Shown here in pieces: positions 28,929 through 40,482 of a stretch of DNA of 64,000 nucleotides (position 1 is the stretch's first letter; the number at the start of each line of letters is the position of its first letter). The position numbers were made by a program, and so were the translations under genes. Source of the stretch: Serratia sp. Ag1. Lineage in GTDB: Bacteria; Pseudomonadota; Gammaproteobacteria; Enterobacterales; Enterobacteriaceae. The stretch spans positions 62,001-126,000 of the forward strand of contig NZ_JQEI01000023.1 of NCBI RefSeq assembly GCF_000743355.1, in the 5' to 3' direction. The notes beneath the pieces are model-generated. The model had not been told where the DNA came from. It saw only the letters and a list, made by a program, of their open reading frames with translations, and made no database searches.

Positions 28929-29614
28929 GCGAACTGAAACAGCAGGTGCTGGCGGCCAACCTCAGCCTGCCCGGCTATGGTTTGGTGACTTTTACCTGGG
29001 GAAACGTGTCGGCGATCGATCGCCAGCGCGGATTGGTGGTGATCAAACCTTCGGGGATCGCTTACGAAGAAATGACGTTGGACGATCTGGTGGTGGTTGA
29101 TCTGGACGGCGTAGTGCAGGAAGGGCGGCGTAAGCCCTCTTCCGATACCGACACCCATCTGGCGCTTTATCGTGCGTTCCCGCATATCGGTGGTGTTGTG
29201 CACACCCACAGCCGCAATGCCACCATCTGGGCGCAGGCGGGGCAGCCGATCCCGGCGTTGGGCACCACGCATGCCGATTATTTTTATGGTGATATCCCTT
29301 GCACGCGGCCAATGAGTGAAGCCGAAATTGCCGGTGATTATGAGCGGGAAACCGGCAACGTGATCGTTGAGGCTTTTCAATTGGCCGATCGCGATCCCCT
29401 GCAGGTGCCAGGGGTACTGGTCTATTCCCACGGCCCATTCGCCTGGGGGAAAACGGCGGCGGATGCAGTGCACAATGCGGTGGTGATGGAAGAGGTGGCC
29501 GCGATGGCGATGGCCACCCGGCAATTGGCACCAGCAGCAACCGCCATGCAACCGGTGTTGCTGGATAAGCATTTTCTGCGCAAACACGGTAAGAATGCCT
29601 ACTACGGGCAATAA
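28922..29614 (+). CDS. L-ribulose-5-phosphate 4-epimerase (AraD/UlaF/SgbE type)
   Basis: Class II aldolase/epimerase family, 230 aa, typical length. It converts L-ribulose 5-phosphate to D-xylulose 5-phosphate, which enters the pentose phosphate pathway. Visible motifs are the phosphate-binding [10 protein letters not shown] and KPSG, the acidic/zinc segment [14 protein letters not shown], zinc histidines in [14 protein letters not shown], and the late histidine in SHGPFAWGK. It is the last gene of the operon and faces the regulator gene across a shared terminator. Confidence 0.94.
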   Translation: MLSELKQQVLAANLSLPGYGLVTFTWGNVSAIDRQRGLVVIKPSGIAYEEMTLDDLVVVDLDGVVQEGRRKPSSDTDTHLALYRAFPHIGGVVHTHSRNATIWAQAGQPIPALGTTHADYFYGDIPCTRPMSEAEIAGDYERETGNVIVEAFQLADRDPLQVPGVLVYSHGPFAWGKTAADAVHNAVVMEEVAAMAMATRQLAPAATAMQPVLLDKHFLRKHGKNAYYGQ

Positions 29615-29625
29615 CGGCCAGCGTT

Positions 29626-29652
29626 CAGGTTGCCGTAAACTGCGGCAACCTG
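29626..29652. terminator. Bidirectional terminator between the operon and its regulator
   Basis: CAGGTTGCCG (29626-29635) and CGGCAACCTG (29643-29652) form a perfect 10-bp stem, between two convergent stops only 42 bases apart. It can serve both the epimerase gene and the LacI-family gene. Confidence 0.7.
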
Positions 29653-29656
29653 ATGT

Positions 29657-30655
29657 TTATTGCACCAATAACTTCCCGGTAAAAAACTCACGCCTCAGGG
29701 GCCGATCATTAGCGGTATCTTTAATGGCGTTGAACAGCAGTTCTGCGGCTATTTCCCCTAACATCTGCGTATCGTGATAAACCCCCGCGATATGTAAACC
29801 GTAATCATTGGCTTTGGGCGGTTCATCAATCGAAAAGAATGTTATCCGGTCGTAAATATTAAGCTGGTGGCAGATGGAAATAGCGCCAAGCGTGATAATG
29901 CCATTCAGGCCGACAATATAGTGTGGCTGATTTTTCTTCACCGCCAGATAGTCTTTAACCTGTGCAGCCTGAGAAATAAAGTCATAGTCACCGTTGATAA
30001 TAGTGACTTCACTGTTTCTTTTTTCCAACGCCTCAATAATGCCTTGAGTGCGCATCAGGGTGATTTCTGAATCAGCCGGGCCACCGAGAATAAGAATTTT
30101 GCTGTCTGGCTGTTCAGCGAGGTATTTCCCGGCCAGGTAGCCGATCTCCCGATTATTCAGAAATACGCCGCTCAGTTTTTGATTATAAATATCGCGGTCG
30201 ATCAGAATCAGCGGGGTATGGTAACGTTCGGCCTGGTTCAGGTAGGCCGGTTGGTAGTGCTTGTCATCGCGCACGGCGGAAAGCAGAATGCCACGGGCCT
30301 TATAACCAAACAGCGCCTGAATGGCCTGCATTTCTGCGGCTTCGCTACCGTCGGTATCAAACAGCATGATCTGATATCCCTGTAAGCGGGCGATACGCGA
30401 TACGGTCTGAATTAAATTGGAGTAAAACGGATTATACAAACTGCTGGTGACAATCCCGATAATCTGGCTGCTGCTTTTTTTTAATCCCTGAGCAAAAGCA
30501 TTAGGCACATAATTAAGCTCTTTAGCGATAGCATGGATTTTTTCAAGCGTCTCTGGTTTCACCAATTCAGGTTTATTAAAAGCACGGGAAACAGTGATAT
30601 TAGTCACGTTAGCTCGGCGTGCAATATCGACAATAGTTGCATTTGCTTTTGACAC
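29657..30655 (-). CDS. LacI-family transcriptional regulator of the polyol operon
   Basis: Repressor-type regulator of 332 aa. The N-terminal helix-turn-helix (TIVDIARRANVTNITVSRAF) and hinge (LNYVPNAFAQGLKK) are followed by a periplasmic-binding-protein-like effector domain. The GTG at 30655 follows AAGGA by six bases; a TTG at 30661 is also in frame but directly abuts AAGGA. It is convergent with the polyol operon and most likely controls it. A palindrome related to the operon operators overlaps its start, suggesting autoregulation. The effector is unknown, probably the polyol or its ketose. Confidence 0.88.
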   Translation of the reverse strand: MSKANATIVDIARRANVTNITVSRAFNKPELVKPETLEKIHAIAKELNYVPNAFAQGLKKSSSQIIGIVTSSLYNPFYSNLIQTVSRIARLQGYQIMLFDTDGSEAAEMQAIQALFGYKARGILLSAVRDDKHYQPAYLNQAERYHTPLILIDRDIYNQKLSGVFLNNREIGYLAGKYLAEQPDSKILILGGPADSEITLMRTQGIIEALEKRNSEVTIINGDYDFISQAAQVKDYLAVKKNQPHYIVGLNGIITLGAISICHQLNIYDRITFFSIDEPPKANDYGLHIAGVYHDTQMLGEIAAELLFNAIKDTANDRPLRREFFTGKLLVQ

Positions 30656-30661
30656 CGTCAA
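30649..30661. promoter_or_regulatory. Operator-like palindrome over the regulator start
   Basis: TTGACACCGTCAA is a perfect 5+3+5 palindrome. Its core TGACACCGTCAA differs from TGACAACGTCAA in O2 at one position. It covers the candidate start codons of the LacI-family gene, where binding would repress its own expression. Confidence 0.45.
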
Positions 30662-30714
30662 TCCTTGCTTTATGCATCAACAGAACTCTATTGTAGGGAA
30701 GCTACCTACAGGAT

Positions 30715-30738
30715 GCCAGACGAACTTTGCCGTCTGGC
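30715..30738 (-). terminator. Hairpin downstream of ggt
   Basis: GCCAGACG (30715-30722) and CGTCTGGC (30731-30738) pair perfectly, 37 bases after the ggt stop on the minus strand. A second small hairpin, TGTAGG (30692-30697) with CCTACA (30705-30710), lies closer to the regulator gene. No clear T-run is seen. Confidence 0.5.
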
Positions 30739-30774
30739 AGCCAGGTGGAATCCATTGAGCGTCAGGCCGTGGAA

Positions 30775-32538
30775 TCAATAACCCACGGCTGACCCCGCCG
30801 GACGGCGCACGTCGTTGGCGCCATACAGGTAACCTTCCCGCACTTTACCGGAAACGGCAGAATCATTGCCGGAGTTAGCAGGAGTGACACCCGCAGCGCC
30901 CGGTAAGCCCACCAGAATCAGCTCGGCAGCTCCCCAAGGGTTCTGCTCAACCATTTTGTAGCCCATTTCTTGCAGAATCTTTAGCGTATCGGCTGACACG
31001 CCGCGCTGTTCGTAATACACCTCATCCGGCAACCATTGATGGTGAATGCGTGGAGCATCTACCGCCTCTTGTGGTGGCATACCGTGATCGATAATGTTCA
31101 GGGCGGTTTGCAGCGTGATGCTGATAATGCGCGAGCCGCCTGGTGAACCAAGCACCATAAAGATTTTGTCGCCTTTGGTCACCAGCGTCGGGCTCATCGA
31201 AGATAGTGGGCGCTTACCGGGGGCGATGGCGTTTGCTGCACCTTGCACCAGGCCGTAAAGGTTTTTCTCGCCGACTTTGACGGTGAAATCATCCATTTCA
31301 TCATTGAGGAAGAAACCGGTGCCCGGAGCGATCACCACAGAGCCGAAACGGCCATTGACGGTGTAAGTCGTAGAAACCGCGTTACCGTAGCTATCGACGA
31401 TCGAGTAGTGGGTGGTTTCTGGTTTTTCGTGTGGTTGCATGCCGGGTTGCACGTTTTCAGAAGGCGTTGCTCGATTAGCGATAATCTGTTTGCGGATCTG
31501 TTCGGCGTAGCTCTTGCTCACCAGCCGATCGACCGGATTATTAATAAAGGCCGGATCGCCGAGGTAGGTGTTACGGTCCATATAGGCATGGCGCATGGCT
31601 TCGGTTAGGGTGTGGATCGCTGCGGCTGAATTAAAGCCCATGCTTTTTAAGTCATACCCTTCAACAATGTTCAGCGTTTCACACAGCGTTACGCCACCGG
31701 AGCTGGGTGGTGGTGCAGAAACGAACTTATAGCCACGATAGCTGCAGGTGATGGGTTTATCTTCGGTAACTTTATAGTTGGCAAAGTCGGCTGCCGTCAG
31801 GATCCCACCGCCTTTTTTGGCTGCTTCCTCCACCGCCTGCGGGATTTTGCCCAGATAGAAGGCTGAAGGGCCTTGTTTGGCGATCGCTTCCAGCGTATTG
31901 GCCAGATCGGTTTGCACCAACCGATCGCCCGGCTGCAGTGATGAACCGTCTTTACGCAGGAAGATTCTCGCCGCTTCTGGGTCTTGCCTGAAACGTGCCG
32001 TGGTGGTGTCGAGAATATCGGTGTCGGCGCGCGTCAGGATAAAACCTTCACGTGCCAGCTTAATTGCCGGTGCGAGCACTTGCTCACGGTTCAACTTACC
32101 GTATTTCTCACGTGCGGTTTCCATCCCCAATACCGTGCCAGGCACACCCGCCGCCAAATAACCGTACAGGCTGGCGTCTTTTTTTACTTTGCCGTCAGCA
32201 TCCAGATACATATCAGCGCTGGCGGCGGCTGGTGCGGTTTCGCGGAAGTTGATAAAGGTGTCGGTGCCATCGGCCAAGTGCACGGTCATAAAGCCACCAC
32301 CGCCAATATTGCCGCAGCAGGGGTTAACGACCGCCTGGGCGTAACCTACTGCCACCGCAGCATCTACCGCATTGCCCCCCAGCTTGAGAATATCTACGCC
32401 GACCTGTGAGGCCAGATGTTGCGATGTTACCACCATACCGTTTTTAGCTTCTACCGCCGGATTGGAGGCGGCATACAGGCTACTGCTGACCAGCAAGGCT
32501 GCCAGGGTCAGCGGTTGGCTCCACTTTTGCAATAACAT
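30775..32538 (-). CDS. ggt: Gamma-glutamyltranspeptidase
   Basis: Periplasmic N-terminal-nucleophile hydrolase that transfers or hydrolyses gamma-glutamyl groups of glutathione and related compounds (587 aa). The signal peptide spans about residues 1-24 (cleavage after LYA). The precursor self-cleaves before the nucleophile Thr376 in ETTHYSIVD; the glutamate-binding and oxyanion motifs (NFRETAP, PLSSMSPTLV, GSPGGSRI) are present. AAAGGAG precedes the ATG. It is not adjacent to the gsi-type transporter in this window but could feed the same peptide pool. Confidence 0.96.
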   Translation of the reverse strand: MLLQKWSQPLTLAALLVSSSLYAASNPAVEAKNGMVVTSQHLASQVGVDILKLGGNAVDAAVAVGYAQAVVNPCCGNIGGGGFMTVHLADGTDTFINFRETAPAAASADMYLDADGKVKKDASLYGYLAAGVPGTVLGMETAREKYGKLNREQVLAPAIKLAREGFILTRADTDILDTTTARFRQDPEAARIFLRKDGSSLQPGDRLVQTDLANTLEAIAKQGPSAFYLGKIPQAVEEAAKKGGGILTAADFANYKVTEDKPITCSYRGYKFVSAPPPSSGGVTLCETLNIVEGYDLKSMGFNSAAAIHTLTEAMRHAYMDRNTYLGDPAFINNPVDRLVSKSYAEQIRKQIIANRATPSENVQPGMQPHEKPETTHYSIVDSYGNAVSTTYTVNGRFGSVVIAPGTGFFLNDEMDDFTVKVGEKNLYGLVQGAANAIAPGKRPLSSMSPTLVTKGDKIFMVLGSPGGSRIISITLQTALNIIDHGMPPQEAVDAPRIHHQWLPDEVYYEQRGVSADTLKILQEMGYKMVEQNPWGAAELILVGLPGAAGVTPANSGNDSAVSGKVREGYLYGANDVRRPAGSAVGY

Positions 32539-32691
32539 GGTGACTCCTTTCGGTTTTTATTGTGATGAGATTCTGTACCGGTCTTTGTAAGCAGAAAACA
32601 GGTCAGGACAATGATAGTAGCGGCAGGGGTCAGGCGGGCAATAAGAGATGGGCTGAAACAGAGAGGTAAAGCACAAAATAGGTACAACACA

Positions 32692-32723
32692 TAAAAAAAA
32701 CCGGCCAGCAGGGCTGACCGGTT
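32692..32723 (-). terminator. Intrinsic terminator of the peroxiredoxin gene
   Basis: On the minus strand AACCGGTCAGC pairs with GCTGGCCGGTT (one G-U pair), followed by eight T residues (plus-strand A-run at 32693-32700). It lies about 20 bases after the stop. Confidence 0.9.
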
Positions 32724-32743
32724 CACACGCAAGCAAACTGAAA

Positions 32744-33346
32744 TTACAGCTTGGAAGCGTTCTCAGACAGGTACTTAGCCACACCTTCTGGAGATGCACC
32801 CATACCGGCTTTGCCTTTTTCCCACTGAGCTGGGCACACTTCACCGTGCTCTTCGTGGAATTGCAGGGCGTCAACAGTACGCAGCATTTCGTCAACGTTA
32901 CGGCCAATTGGCAGGTCGTTAACTACCTGAGCACGCACGATGCCGTCTTTGTCGATCAGGAAAGAACCACGCAGCGCTACGCCAGCGTCTGGGTGTTCGA
33001 TGCCGTAAGCTTTCTGAATTTCACGCTTGATGTCAGCAACCATGGCGTACTTCACTTCACCGATGCCGCCTTTGTCGACAGGGGTTTTACGCCATGCGTT
33101 GTGTACGAATTCTGAGTCGAAGGAAACGCCTACAACTTCAACGCCGCGCTTCTGGAATTCTTCATAACGGTGATCGAAAGCGATCAGCTCAGAAGGACAT
33201 ACGAAGGTGAAGTCCATCGGCCAGAAGAACAGGACGGCTGGTTTGCCGTTCAGGTGTTTCTTCAGGTTGAAGTTTTCAACGATTTCGCCATTGCCCAGTA
33301 CGGCAGCAGCGGTGAAGTCAGGGGCTTGACGAGTTACCAGGACCAT
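32744..33346 (-). CDS. 2-Cys peroxiredoxin (AhpC/TSA, Prx1 type)
   Basis: Cytoplasmic peroxidase for hydrogen peroxide and organic hydroperoxides, 200 aa. Peroxidatic Cys50 lies in MDFTFVCPSE, resolving Cys171 in HGEVCPAQW, and the C-terminal helix continues past it. The ATG at 33346 follows GGAGTAATT; a longer frame to 33463 has no ribosome site and no family similarity. The sequence differs from the E. coli AhpC subtype and is closer to typical thioredoxin-dependent Prx1 enzymes, and no ahpF is beside it. Confidence 0.93.
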   Translation of the reverse strand: MVLVTRQAPDFTAAAVLGNGEIVENFNLKKHLNGKPAVLFFWPMDFTFVCPSELIAFDHRYEEFQKRGVEVVGVSFDSEFVHNAWRKTPVDKGGIGEVKYAMVADIKREIQKAYGIEHPDAGVALRGSFLIDKDGIVRAQVVNDLPIGRNVDEMLRTVDALQFHEEHGEVCPAQWEKGKAGMGASPEGVAKYLSENASKL

Positions 33347-33575
33347 AATTACTCCTGTAATAGTTGTTAGGGGGTTGATGTAAAAACAAGGGCCAGTATA
33401 GGGGCCGTGACTCGGTGAAGAAAGGGTAAATAACCAATCAATGAGATAGTTTTTACCTATCAAACCGAGGGATTAAATTTGGCAAGCTTTAAAAATAACC
33501 TTTTCGCATAAAAGGGCAAGCGCTAAAAGGCAATTTCTTGTAAACCTGCGTACCTTATAGCATTTAAGCAGACGA

Positions 33576-34157
33576 TTACAGCGCCTTGGCTTTCGCCTGT
33601 TGCATGATCTGCGGGTAAAACTGCCAGAACTGTGTTTCAAGCAGATGATAATTGCGCTCCACGTCGGCAAAAGACCCCGCCAGTGCATCTAAACGCGGGC
33701 GGCGGCTGGCCATGCCCTGTAATACGTTGGCAATAAACGGCAGTTCAGCATAGCGCTCCAACCAGCGTTCCGGCCAGAGATAATGGTTCAGATTCTGGAA
33801 GCGCGCTGGCGTCAATGGCAGATGCGGCACAATCTGGCCGCGTGCTTCCTGAGTGAAACTTTGCAGGCTACGGGTGGGTTCAAGCTGATGCCAATGGCGC
33901 GCCAGAAAGTGATCCCACACCACGTCGAGCGTAATGGGCGCAACGCGGCGGAATTCCGCGCTGAAATAATGACGGCAGCCTCTGATTTCGGGCAGGGTAT
34001 CGACGAGCACGTCAACACGGCGGTGCATCATGATGCCAGCCACCACTTCAGGATCGTAGTCCCCGGCAGGGTTACCACGCACGAAGTCGGCCAGCAGATT
34101 GCCCAGTAACGAGCTTTCAGCAAGCTGGGCCAGATGGAGATGAGCAAGAAAATTCAT
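33576..34157 (-). CDS. acpH: AcpH, acyl carrier protein phosphodiesterase
   Basis: Removes the 4'-phosphopantetheine prosthetic group from holo-ACP. The protein is 193 aa from the ATG at 34157, the exact family length; a nine-residue longer frame is not conserved. The conserved N-terminus [10 protein letters not shown] and the HRRVD metal-type motif are visible, along with [12 protein letters not shown]. It is divergent from queA, as in E. coli. Confidence 0.94.
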   Translation of the reverse strand: MNFLAHLHLAQLAESSLLGNLLADFVRGNPAGDYDPEVVAGIMMHRRVDVLVDTLPEIRGCRHYFSAEFRRVAPITLDVVWDHFLARHWHQLEPTRSLQSFTQEARGQIVPHLPLTPARFQNLNHYLWPERWLERYAELPFIANVLQGMASRRPRLDALAGSFADVERNYHLLETQFWQFYPQIMQQAKAKAL

Positions 34158-34277
34158 TTGGCAACTATAACGCATGTTAGGCAAAGCCTCCTTATTTCTT
34201 GCCGCTGGCCGCTCACGGCTTTAGACTGTAGCGCCTGTTTTTCCTACGTTCGTTATATATTGAAGAAGTGAATACCC

Positions 34278-35345
34278 ATGCGCGTCGCCGATTTTTCTTT
34301 TGAACTCCCTGAGTCTTTGATTGCCCACTACCCACAGCCAGAACGCAGCGCTTGCCGTTTACTGCAGTTGGACGGGCCGACCGGAGCGTTGACGCACGGC
34401 GTATTCACCGATCTGCTGGATAAGCTGGAGGCTGGCGATCTGCTGGTGTTCAATAACACCAGAGTGATCCCGGCGCGCCTGTTTGGCCGCAAGGTCAGCG
34501 GCGGCAAGATTGAAGTGCTGGTGGAGCGGGTATTGGACGATCGCCGCGTGCTGGCGCACGTACGGGCCTCCAAAGCGCCGAAGCCCGGTGCTGAGCTGCT
34601 GTTGGGTGACGACGAAAGCATTGCCGCCACCATGCTGGCCCGCCATGACACGCTGTTTGAACTGCGTTTCAATGACGATCGTGACGTTTTTACTATTCTT
34701 GATGCGGTTGGTCATATGCCATTGCCGCCGTATATCGCTCGTCCTGATGAGGATGCCGATCGCGAGCTGTATCAGACCGTCTACAGCGAAAAACCGGGTG
34801 CGGTTGCTGCGCCGACCGCCGGGTTGCACTTCGACGAACCGCTGTTGGCGGCCTTACGCGCCAAGGGCGTTGAAATGGCGTTTGTCACGCTGCACGTCGG
34901 CGCGGGGACTTTCCAACCGGTGCGGGTGGAAACCATTGCAGAGCATGTGATGCATGCGGAATATGCCGAAGTGCCGCAAGAGGTGGTGGATGCCGTGCTG
35001 GCCTGTAAAGCCCGTGGCAAACGGGTAGTGGCCGTCGGCACCACTTCTGTGCGTTCACTGGAGAGTGCGGCTAAGGCCAGTACAGACGCGTTGATTGCCC
35101 CGTTTTTTGGCGATACCCGGATCTTTATCTACCCTGGCTATCATTATCAGGTGATTGATGCGCTGGTGACCAATTTCCACCTGCCGGAATCGACGCTGAT
35201 CATGCTGGTTTCGGCGTTTGCCGGTTACAAACACACCATGAATGCCTATCAACAGGCAGTGGCCGAGCAGTATCGCTTTTTCAGTTACGGTGATGCGATG
35301 TTTATCAGCCGTAATCCGCAGGCAGAGAGTGACCCTGTTGGCTAA
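34278..35345 (+). CDS. queA: QueA, S-adenosylmethionine:tRNA ribosyltransferase-isomerase
   Basis: Makes epoxyqueuosine in tRNA by transferring the ribosyl moiety of SAM to preQ1 at the wobble position (355 aa). Conserved segments include [53 protein letters not shown]-like ([13 protein letters not shown]) and [14 protein letters not shown]. It is first in the run queA-tgt-yajC-secD-secF and works directly downstream of Tgt in the queuosine pathway. Confidence 0.98.
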   Translation: MRVADFSFELPESLIAHYPQPERSACRLLQLDGPTGALTHGVFTDLLDKLEAGDLLVFNNTRVIPARLFGRKVSGGKIEVLVERVLDDRRVLAHVRASKAPKPGAELLLGDDESIAATMLARHDTLFELRFNDDRDVFTILDAVGHMPLPPYIARPDEDADRELYQTVYSEKPGAVAAPTAGLHFDEPLLAALRAKGVEMAFVTLHVGAGTFQPVRVETIAEHVMHAEYAEVPQEVVDAVLACKARGKRVVAVGTTSVRSLESAAKASTDALIAPFFGDTRIFIYPGYHYQVIDALVTNFHLPESTLIMLVSAFAGYKHTMNAYQQAVAEQYRFFSYGDAMFISRNPQAESDPVG

Positions 35346-36545
<1,200 letters not shown>

Positions 36546-36578
36546 ATTAATAATTGATAACTTAATGAGGGATTTTCA

Positions 36579-36911
36579 ATGAGCTTTTTCATTTCTGACG
36601 CCGTCGCATCCGCAGGGGCTCCGGCTCAGGGAAGCCCGTACTCTCTGATCGTTATGCTGGTGGTATTTGGTCTGATTTTCTATTTCATGATCCTGCGTCC
36701 ACAGCAGAAACGCGCTAAAGAGCACAAGAAACTGATGGATTCCATCAGCAAAGGTGACGAAGTGTTGACTACCGGTGGCCTGATTGGCCGTGTCACCAAA
36801 GTGGCTGACACCGGAATCATTGCCATTGCGCTGAATGACACCACGGAAGTGATGATCAAGCGTGACTTCGTGGCGGCCGTTCTGCCGAAAGGTACGATGA
36901 AGGCCCTGTAA
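36579..36911 (+). CDS. yajC: YajC, Sec translocon accessory subunit
   Basis: Small inner-membrane protein of 110 aa associated with SecD and SecF. One membrane helix (about residues 18-38, [17 protein letters not shown]) is followed by a basic cytoplasmic domain ([29 protein letters not shown]). It lies 33 bp after tgt and 25 bp before secD. Confidence 0.97.
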   Translation: MSFFISDAVASAGAPAQGSPYSLIVMLVVFGLIFYFMILRPQQKRAKEHKKLMDSISKGDEVLTTGGLIGRVTKVADTGIIAIALNDTTEVMIKRDFVAAVLPKGTMKAL

Positions 36912-36936
36912 TTTTGTTTTCCCTAAGGGAATTGCC

Positions 36937-38784
36937 GTGCTAAACCGTTATCCTTTGTGGAAGTATCTGATGCTGATCGTGGTGATCTTCATCGGTCTGC
37001 TTTATGCACTTCCCAACATTTACGGTGAGGATCCGGCCGTACAAATCACTGGCGCGCGCGGTGTCGCCGCCAGTGAAGCTACGCTGGACCAAGTCCGTAA
37101 CGTATTAGAAAAAGATAATATTGCGAGCAAGTCAATTGCGCTGGAAAACGGTGCCATCCTGGCTCGCTTTAAAGATCCTGACGTTCAACTGCGCGCCCGT
37201 GAAGCCTTGATGGCGGAACTGGGTGACAAATATGTCGTGGCGCTGAACCTTGCTCCGGCGACTCCGCGTTGGCTGACTTTGCTGAACGCTGAGCCGATGA
37301 AGCTGGGGCTGGATTTGCGTGGTGGTGTGCACTTCCTGATGGAAGTTGATATGGATACCGCGCTCAGCAAGCTGCAAGAACAGACCATGGATACCCTGCG
37401 CAGTGAACTGCGTGAAAAGGGCATTCCTTATGCTGCAATCCGCAAGCTGGAAAACAACGGCGTAGAAGTCCGCTTTCGTGACGATGCTGCGCGCGATCAG
37501 GCGATCAGCTACATGACGCCACGCCAGCGCGATCTGGTGCTTTCTGCCAGTGGCCCTAATACACTGAAAGCGACGCTGACCGATGCTCGTCTGAGCGAAG
37601 CGCGTGAGTATGCGGTGCAGCAGAACATCACTATCCTGCGTAACCGTGTCAACCAGCTTGGTGTTGCTGAGCCGTTGGTACAGCGCCAAGGGGCAGACCG
37701 CATCGTGGTCGAACTGCCGGGTATTCAGGATACGGCTCGGGCTAAAGAAATCCTCGGGGCAACCGCTACCCTGGAATTCCGCCTAGTCAATACCAATGCG
37801 GATGCTACTGCGGCAGCCAATGGCCGCGTGCCGGGTGATTCTGAGGTGAAGTTCACCCGTGATGGGCAGCCGATCGTGCTATACAAACGTGTGATCCTGA
37901 CCGGTGACCACATCACCGATTCCACCTCCAGCACCGATGAGTACAACCAGCCGCAGGTTAATATCTCGCTGGACAGTGCCGGTGGCACCGCGATGTCCAA
38001 CTTCACCAAGGACAGCATCGGTAAACCGATGGCGACCCTGTTTGTGGAGTACAAAGACAGCGGCAAGAAAGACGCTAATGGCCGGTCGGTTCTGGTGAAG
38101 CAGGAAGAAGTGATCAACGTGGCGAACATTCAGTCACGCTTGGGTAACAGCTTCCGGATTACCGGTATCAACAACCCGAATGAAGCCCGTCAGCTTTCAC
38201 TGCTGTTACGTGCTGGTGCGTTGATTGCGCCTATTCAGATTGTGGAAGAGCGGACTATCGGCCCAACGCTGGGTCAGCAGAACATCACCCAAGGGCTTGA
38301 AGCCTGTCTGTGGGGCCTGATGTCATCCATCGTGTTTATGGTGATCTGGTATCGCAAGTTTGGCCTGATCGCCTCAAGTGCGCTGATAGCTAACCTGGTT
38401 CTGATTGTCGGCGTGATGTCACTGTTGCCAGGGGCAACGCTGACAATGCCGGGGATCGCCGGTATCGTGCTGACGCTGGCGGTGGCGGTCGATGCCAACG
38501 TACTGATAAACGAACGTATCAAGGAGGAGCTGAAGAATGGGCGGTCCATTCAACAGGCGATCCATGAGGGCTATAAAGGCGCGTTCTCCAGTATTGTGGA
38601 TGCGAACCTCACCACTCTGATTACCGCAGTCATTCTGTACGCAGTGGGTACCGGTTCGATTAAGGGCTTTGCGATTACTACGGCGATCGGTGTGGCGACG
38701 TCCATGTTCACCGCGATTGTCGGTACCCGTGCCATCGTCAACCTGCTTTACGGCGGCAAGCGCATTAACAAGCTGTCTATCTGA
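36937..38784 (+). CDS. secD: SecD, protein translocase subunit
   Basis: Inner-membrane RND-like subunit that, with SecF, uses the proton gradient to pull exported proteins into the periplasm (615 aa). The start is GTG. An N-terminal helix is followed by the large periplasmic P1 domain, including the [15 protein letters not shown] motif, and then six-helix RND core segments ([20 protein letters not shown] and [11 protein letters not shown]). It is the middle gene of yajC-secD-secF. Confidence 0.98.
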   Translation: MLNRYPLWKYLMLIVVIFIGLLYALPNIYGEDPAVQITGARGVAASEATLDQVRNVLEKDNIASKSIALENGAILARFKDPDVQLRAREALMAELGDKYVVALNLAPATPRWLTLLNAEPMKLGLDLRGGVHFLMEVDMDTALSKLQEQTMDTLRSELREKGIPYAAIRKLENNGVEVRFRDDAARDQAISYMTPRQRDLVLSASGPNTLKATLTDARLSEAREYAVQQNITILRNRVNQLGVAEPLVQRQGADRIVVELPGIQDTARAKEILGATATLEFRLVNTNADATAAANGRVPGDSEVKFTRDGQPIVLYKRVILTGDHITDSTSSTDEYNQPQVNISLDSAGGTAMSNFTKDSIGKPMATLFVEYKDSGKKDANGRSVLVKQEEVINVANIQSRLGNSFRITGINNPNEARQLSLLLRAGALIAPIQIVEERTIGPTLGQQNITQGLEACLWGLMSSIVFMVIWYRKFGLIASSALIANLVLIVGVMSLLPGATLTMPGIAGIVLTLAVAVDANVLINERIKEELKNGRSIQQAIHEGYKGAFSSIVDANLTTLITAVILYAVGTGSIKGFAITTAIGVATSMFTAIVGTRAIVNLLYGGKRINKLSI

Positions 38785-38794
38785 GGAGTGCGTT

Positions 38795-39763
38795 GTGGCA
38801 CAGGATTATACTGTTGAACAACTCAACTATGGCCGTAAAGTCTATGACTTTATGCGCTGGGATTACGTGGCCTTCGGCATCTCGTTAGTGCTGTTGATCG
38901 CGTCAATCGCCATTATGTCGGTTCGCGGTTTTAACTGGGGTCTGGATTTCACTGGTGGTACGGTGATTGAAATCAACCTGGAAAAACCGGCGAATCTCGA
39001 TCTGATGCGCGATACGCTGGAAAAAGCCGGGTTTAAAGATCCGATTATTCAGAACTTTGGCAGCAGCCGTGACGTGATGGTGCGTATGCCACCTGCGACC
39101 GGCACCGCAGGCCAGGAACTGGGTAATAAAGTGATCGGCGTCATCAACGAAGCCGTTGACAAGAATGCGACCGTCAAACGTATTGAATTTGTCGGCCCGA
39201 GCGTGGGGGCTGAACTGGCACAAACCGGCGGCATGGCGCTGCTGGTGGCGCTGATTTGTATTCTGATTTACGTTGGCTTCCGCTTCGAATGGCGTTTGGC
39301 GCTGGGGGCGGTTATCGCTCTGGCGCACGACGTGGTCATCACTATGGGGGTGCTGTCGCTGTTCCATATTGAAATCGACCTGACGATTGTCGCTTCTTTG
39401 ATGTCGGTTATCGGTTACTCGCTAAACGATAGTATCGTGGTTTCTGACCGTATTCGTGAGAACTTCCGCAAAATTCGTCGCGGAACGCCTTACGAAATCA
39501 TGAACGTGTCGCTGACCCAGACGCTAAGCCGTACCATTATGACGTCTGCCACTACGCTGATGGTGGTTCTGATGCTGTATATCTTTGGCGGCGCGATGCT
39601 GCAGGGCTTCTCACTGACCATGCTGATTGGTGTGTCCATCGGTACCATATCTTCTATCTACGTTGCGTCCGCGCTGGCGTTGAAACTGGGTATGAAACGT
39701 GAGCACATGCTGCAGCAGAAAGTAGAGAAAGAGGGCGCAGACCAGCCTTCGATCCTGCCGTAA
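38795..39763 (+). CDS. secF: SecF, protein translocase subunit
   Basis: Partner of SecD, 322 aa, six membrane segments. The GTG start at 38795 follows GAGGAG ten bases after the secD stop; longer frames that run back into secD are rejected. Motifs [25 protein letters not shown] and [20 protein letters not shown] are typical. A strong terminator follows. Confidence 0.98.
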   Translation: MAQDYTVEQLNYGRKVYDFMRWDYVAFGISLVLLIASIAIMSVRGFNWGLDFTGGTVIEINLEKPANLDLMRDTLEKAGFKDPIIQNFGSSRDVMVRMPPATGTAGQELGNKVIGVINEAVDKNATVKRIEFVGPSVGAELAQTGGMALLVALICILIYVGFRFEWRLALGAVIALAHDVVITMGVLSLFHIEIDLTIVASLMSVIGYSLNDSIVVSDRIRENFRKIRRGTPYEIMNVSLTQTLSRTIMTSATTLMVVLMLYIFGGAMLQGFSLTMLIGVSIGTISSIYVASALALKLGMKREHMLQQKVEKEGADQPSILP

Positions 39764-39793
39764 AGCTAATCTGCTGTACGTTCAGCTGAATAG

Positions 39794-39820
39794 AAAAAGC
39801 GCCATTTGGCGCTTTTTCTT
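39794..39820 (+). terminator. Intrinsic terminator of the queA-secF run
   Basis: AAAAAGCGCC (39794-39803) and GGCGCTTTTT (39808-39817) form a perfect 10-bp stem followed by CTTT, about 30 bases after secF. Confidence 0.92.
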
Positions 39821-40022
39821 TATCTGCGGTAGGTAGTGGTAAGCAGGTGAACTCATTGTCAATTTAATGATATCGCTAGAGAAAGAGAGATATATCCCGG
39901 TTTTGTGGCGGGTTTATGTACGTTTGTGGCAGAGGTTTGTAACAAATGCCCGCTAGCCTTTGTTGTGGCTGAACTTCGGGGTAAACTGTTCTTAACTATA
40001 AAAACGTTTATCAGGACGAGTT

Positions 40023-40472
40023 ATGCATTGCCCTTTCTGCGCTGCCGTTGATACCAAAGTTATTGATTCTCGCCTGGTGGGGGATGGATCGCAGGTGCGC
40101 CGTCGTCGCCAATGTCTGGTTTGTAACGAACGTTTTACTACTTTCGAAGTTGCAGAATTGGTGATGCCGCGAGTGGTTAAAAGCGATGAGGTTCGTGAAC
40201 CTTTTAACGAAGATAAACTGCGCCGTGGCATGCTGAAAGCGCTGGAAAAGCGCCCGGTCAGTGCTGACGATGTGGAAAGTGCCATCAGCCACATCAAATC
40301 CCAACTGCGCGCTACCGGCGAGCGCGAGGTGCCGACCAAAATGGTGGGGAATCTGGTAATGGATGAGCTGAAGAAGCTGGATAAAGTGGCTTACATCCGT
40401 TTTGCCTCGGTGTACCGCAGCTTTGAAGATATCCGTGAGTTTGGCGAAGAGATCGCCAAACTGCAGGATTAA
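40023..40472 (+). CDS. nrdR: NrdR, transcriptional repressor of ribonucleotide reductase genes
   Basis: Zinc-ribbon and ATP-cone protein of 149 aa that binds NrdR boxes before nrd operons. The zinc ribbon cysteines Cys3, Cys6, Cys31 and Cys34 (CPFC, CLVC) are intact. The ATP-cone covers about residues 49-139 ([19 protein letters not shown]). It lies ten bases before ribD, as in E. coli. Confidence 0.98.
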   Translation: MHCPFCAAVDTKVIDSRLVGDGSQVRRRRQCLVCNERFTTFEVAELVMPRVVKSDEVREPFNEDKLRRGMLKALEKRPVSADDVESAISHIKSQLRATGEREVPTKMVGNLVMDELKKLDKVAYIRFASVYRSFEDIREFGEEIAKLQD

Positions 40473-40482
40473 CAGGAACCTC

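Noticed and set aside
33347-33463. 39-residue extension of the peroxiredoxin
   Set aside because: No ribosome site at 33463 and no peroxiredoxin similarity; ATG 33346 follows GGAGTAATT.
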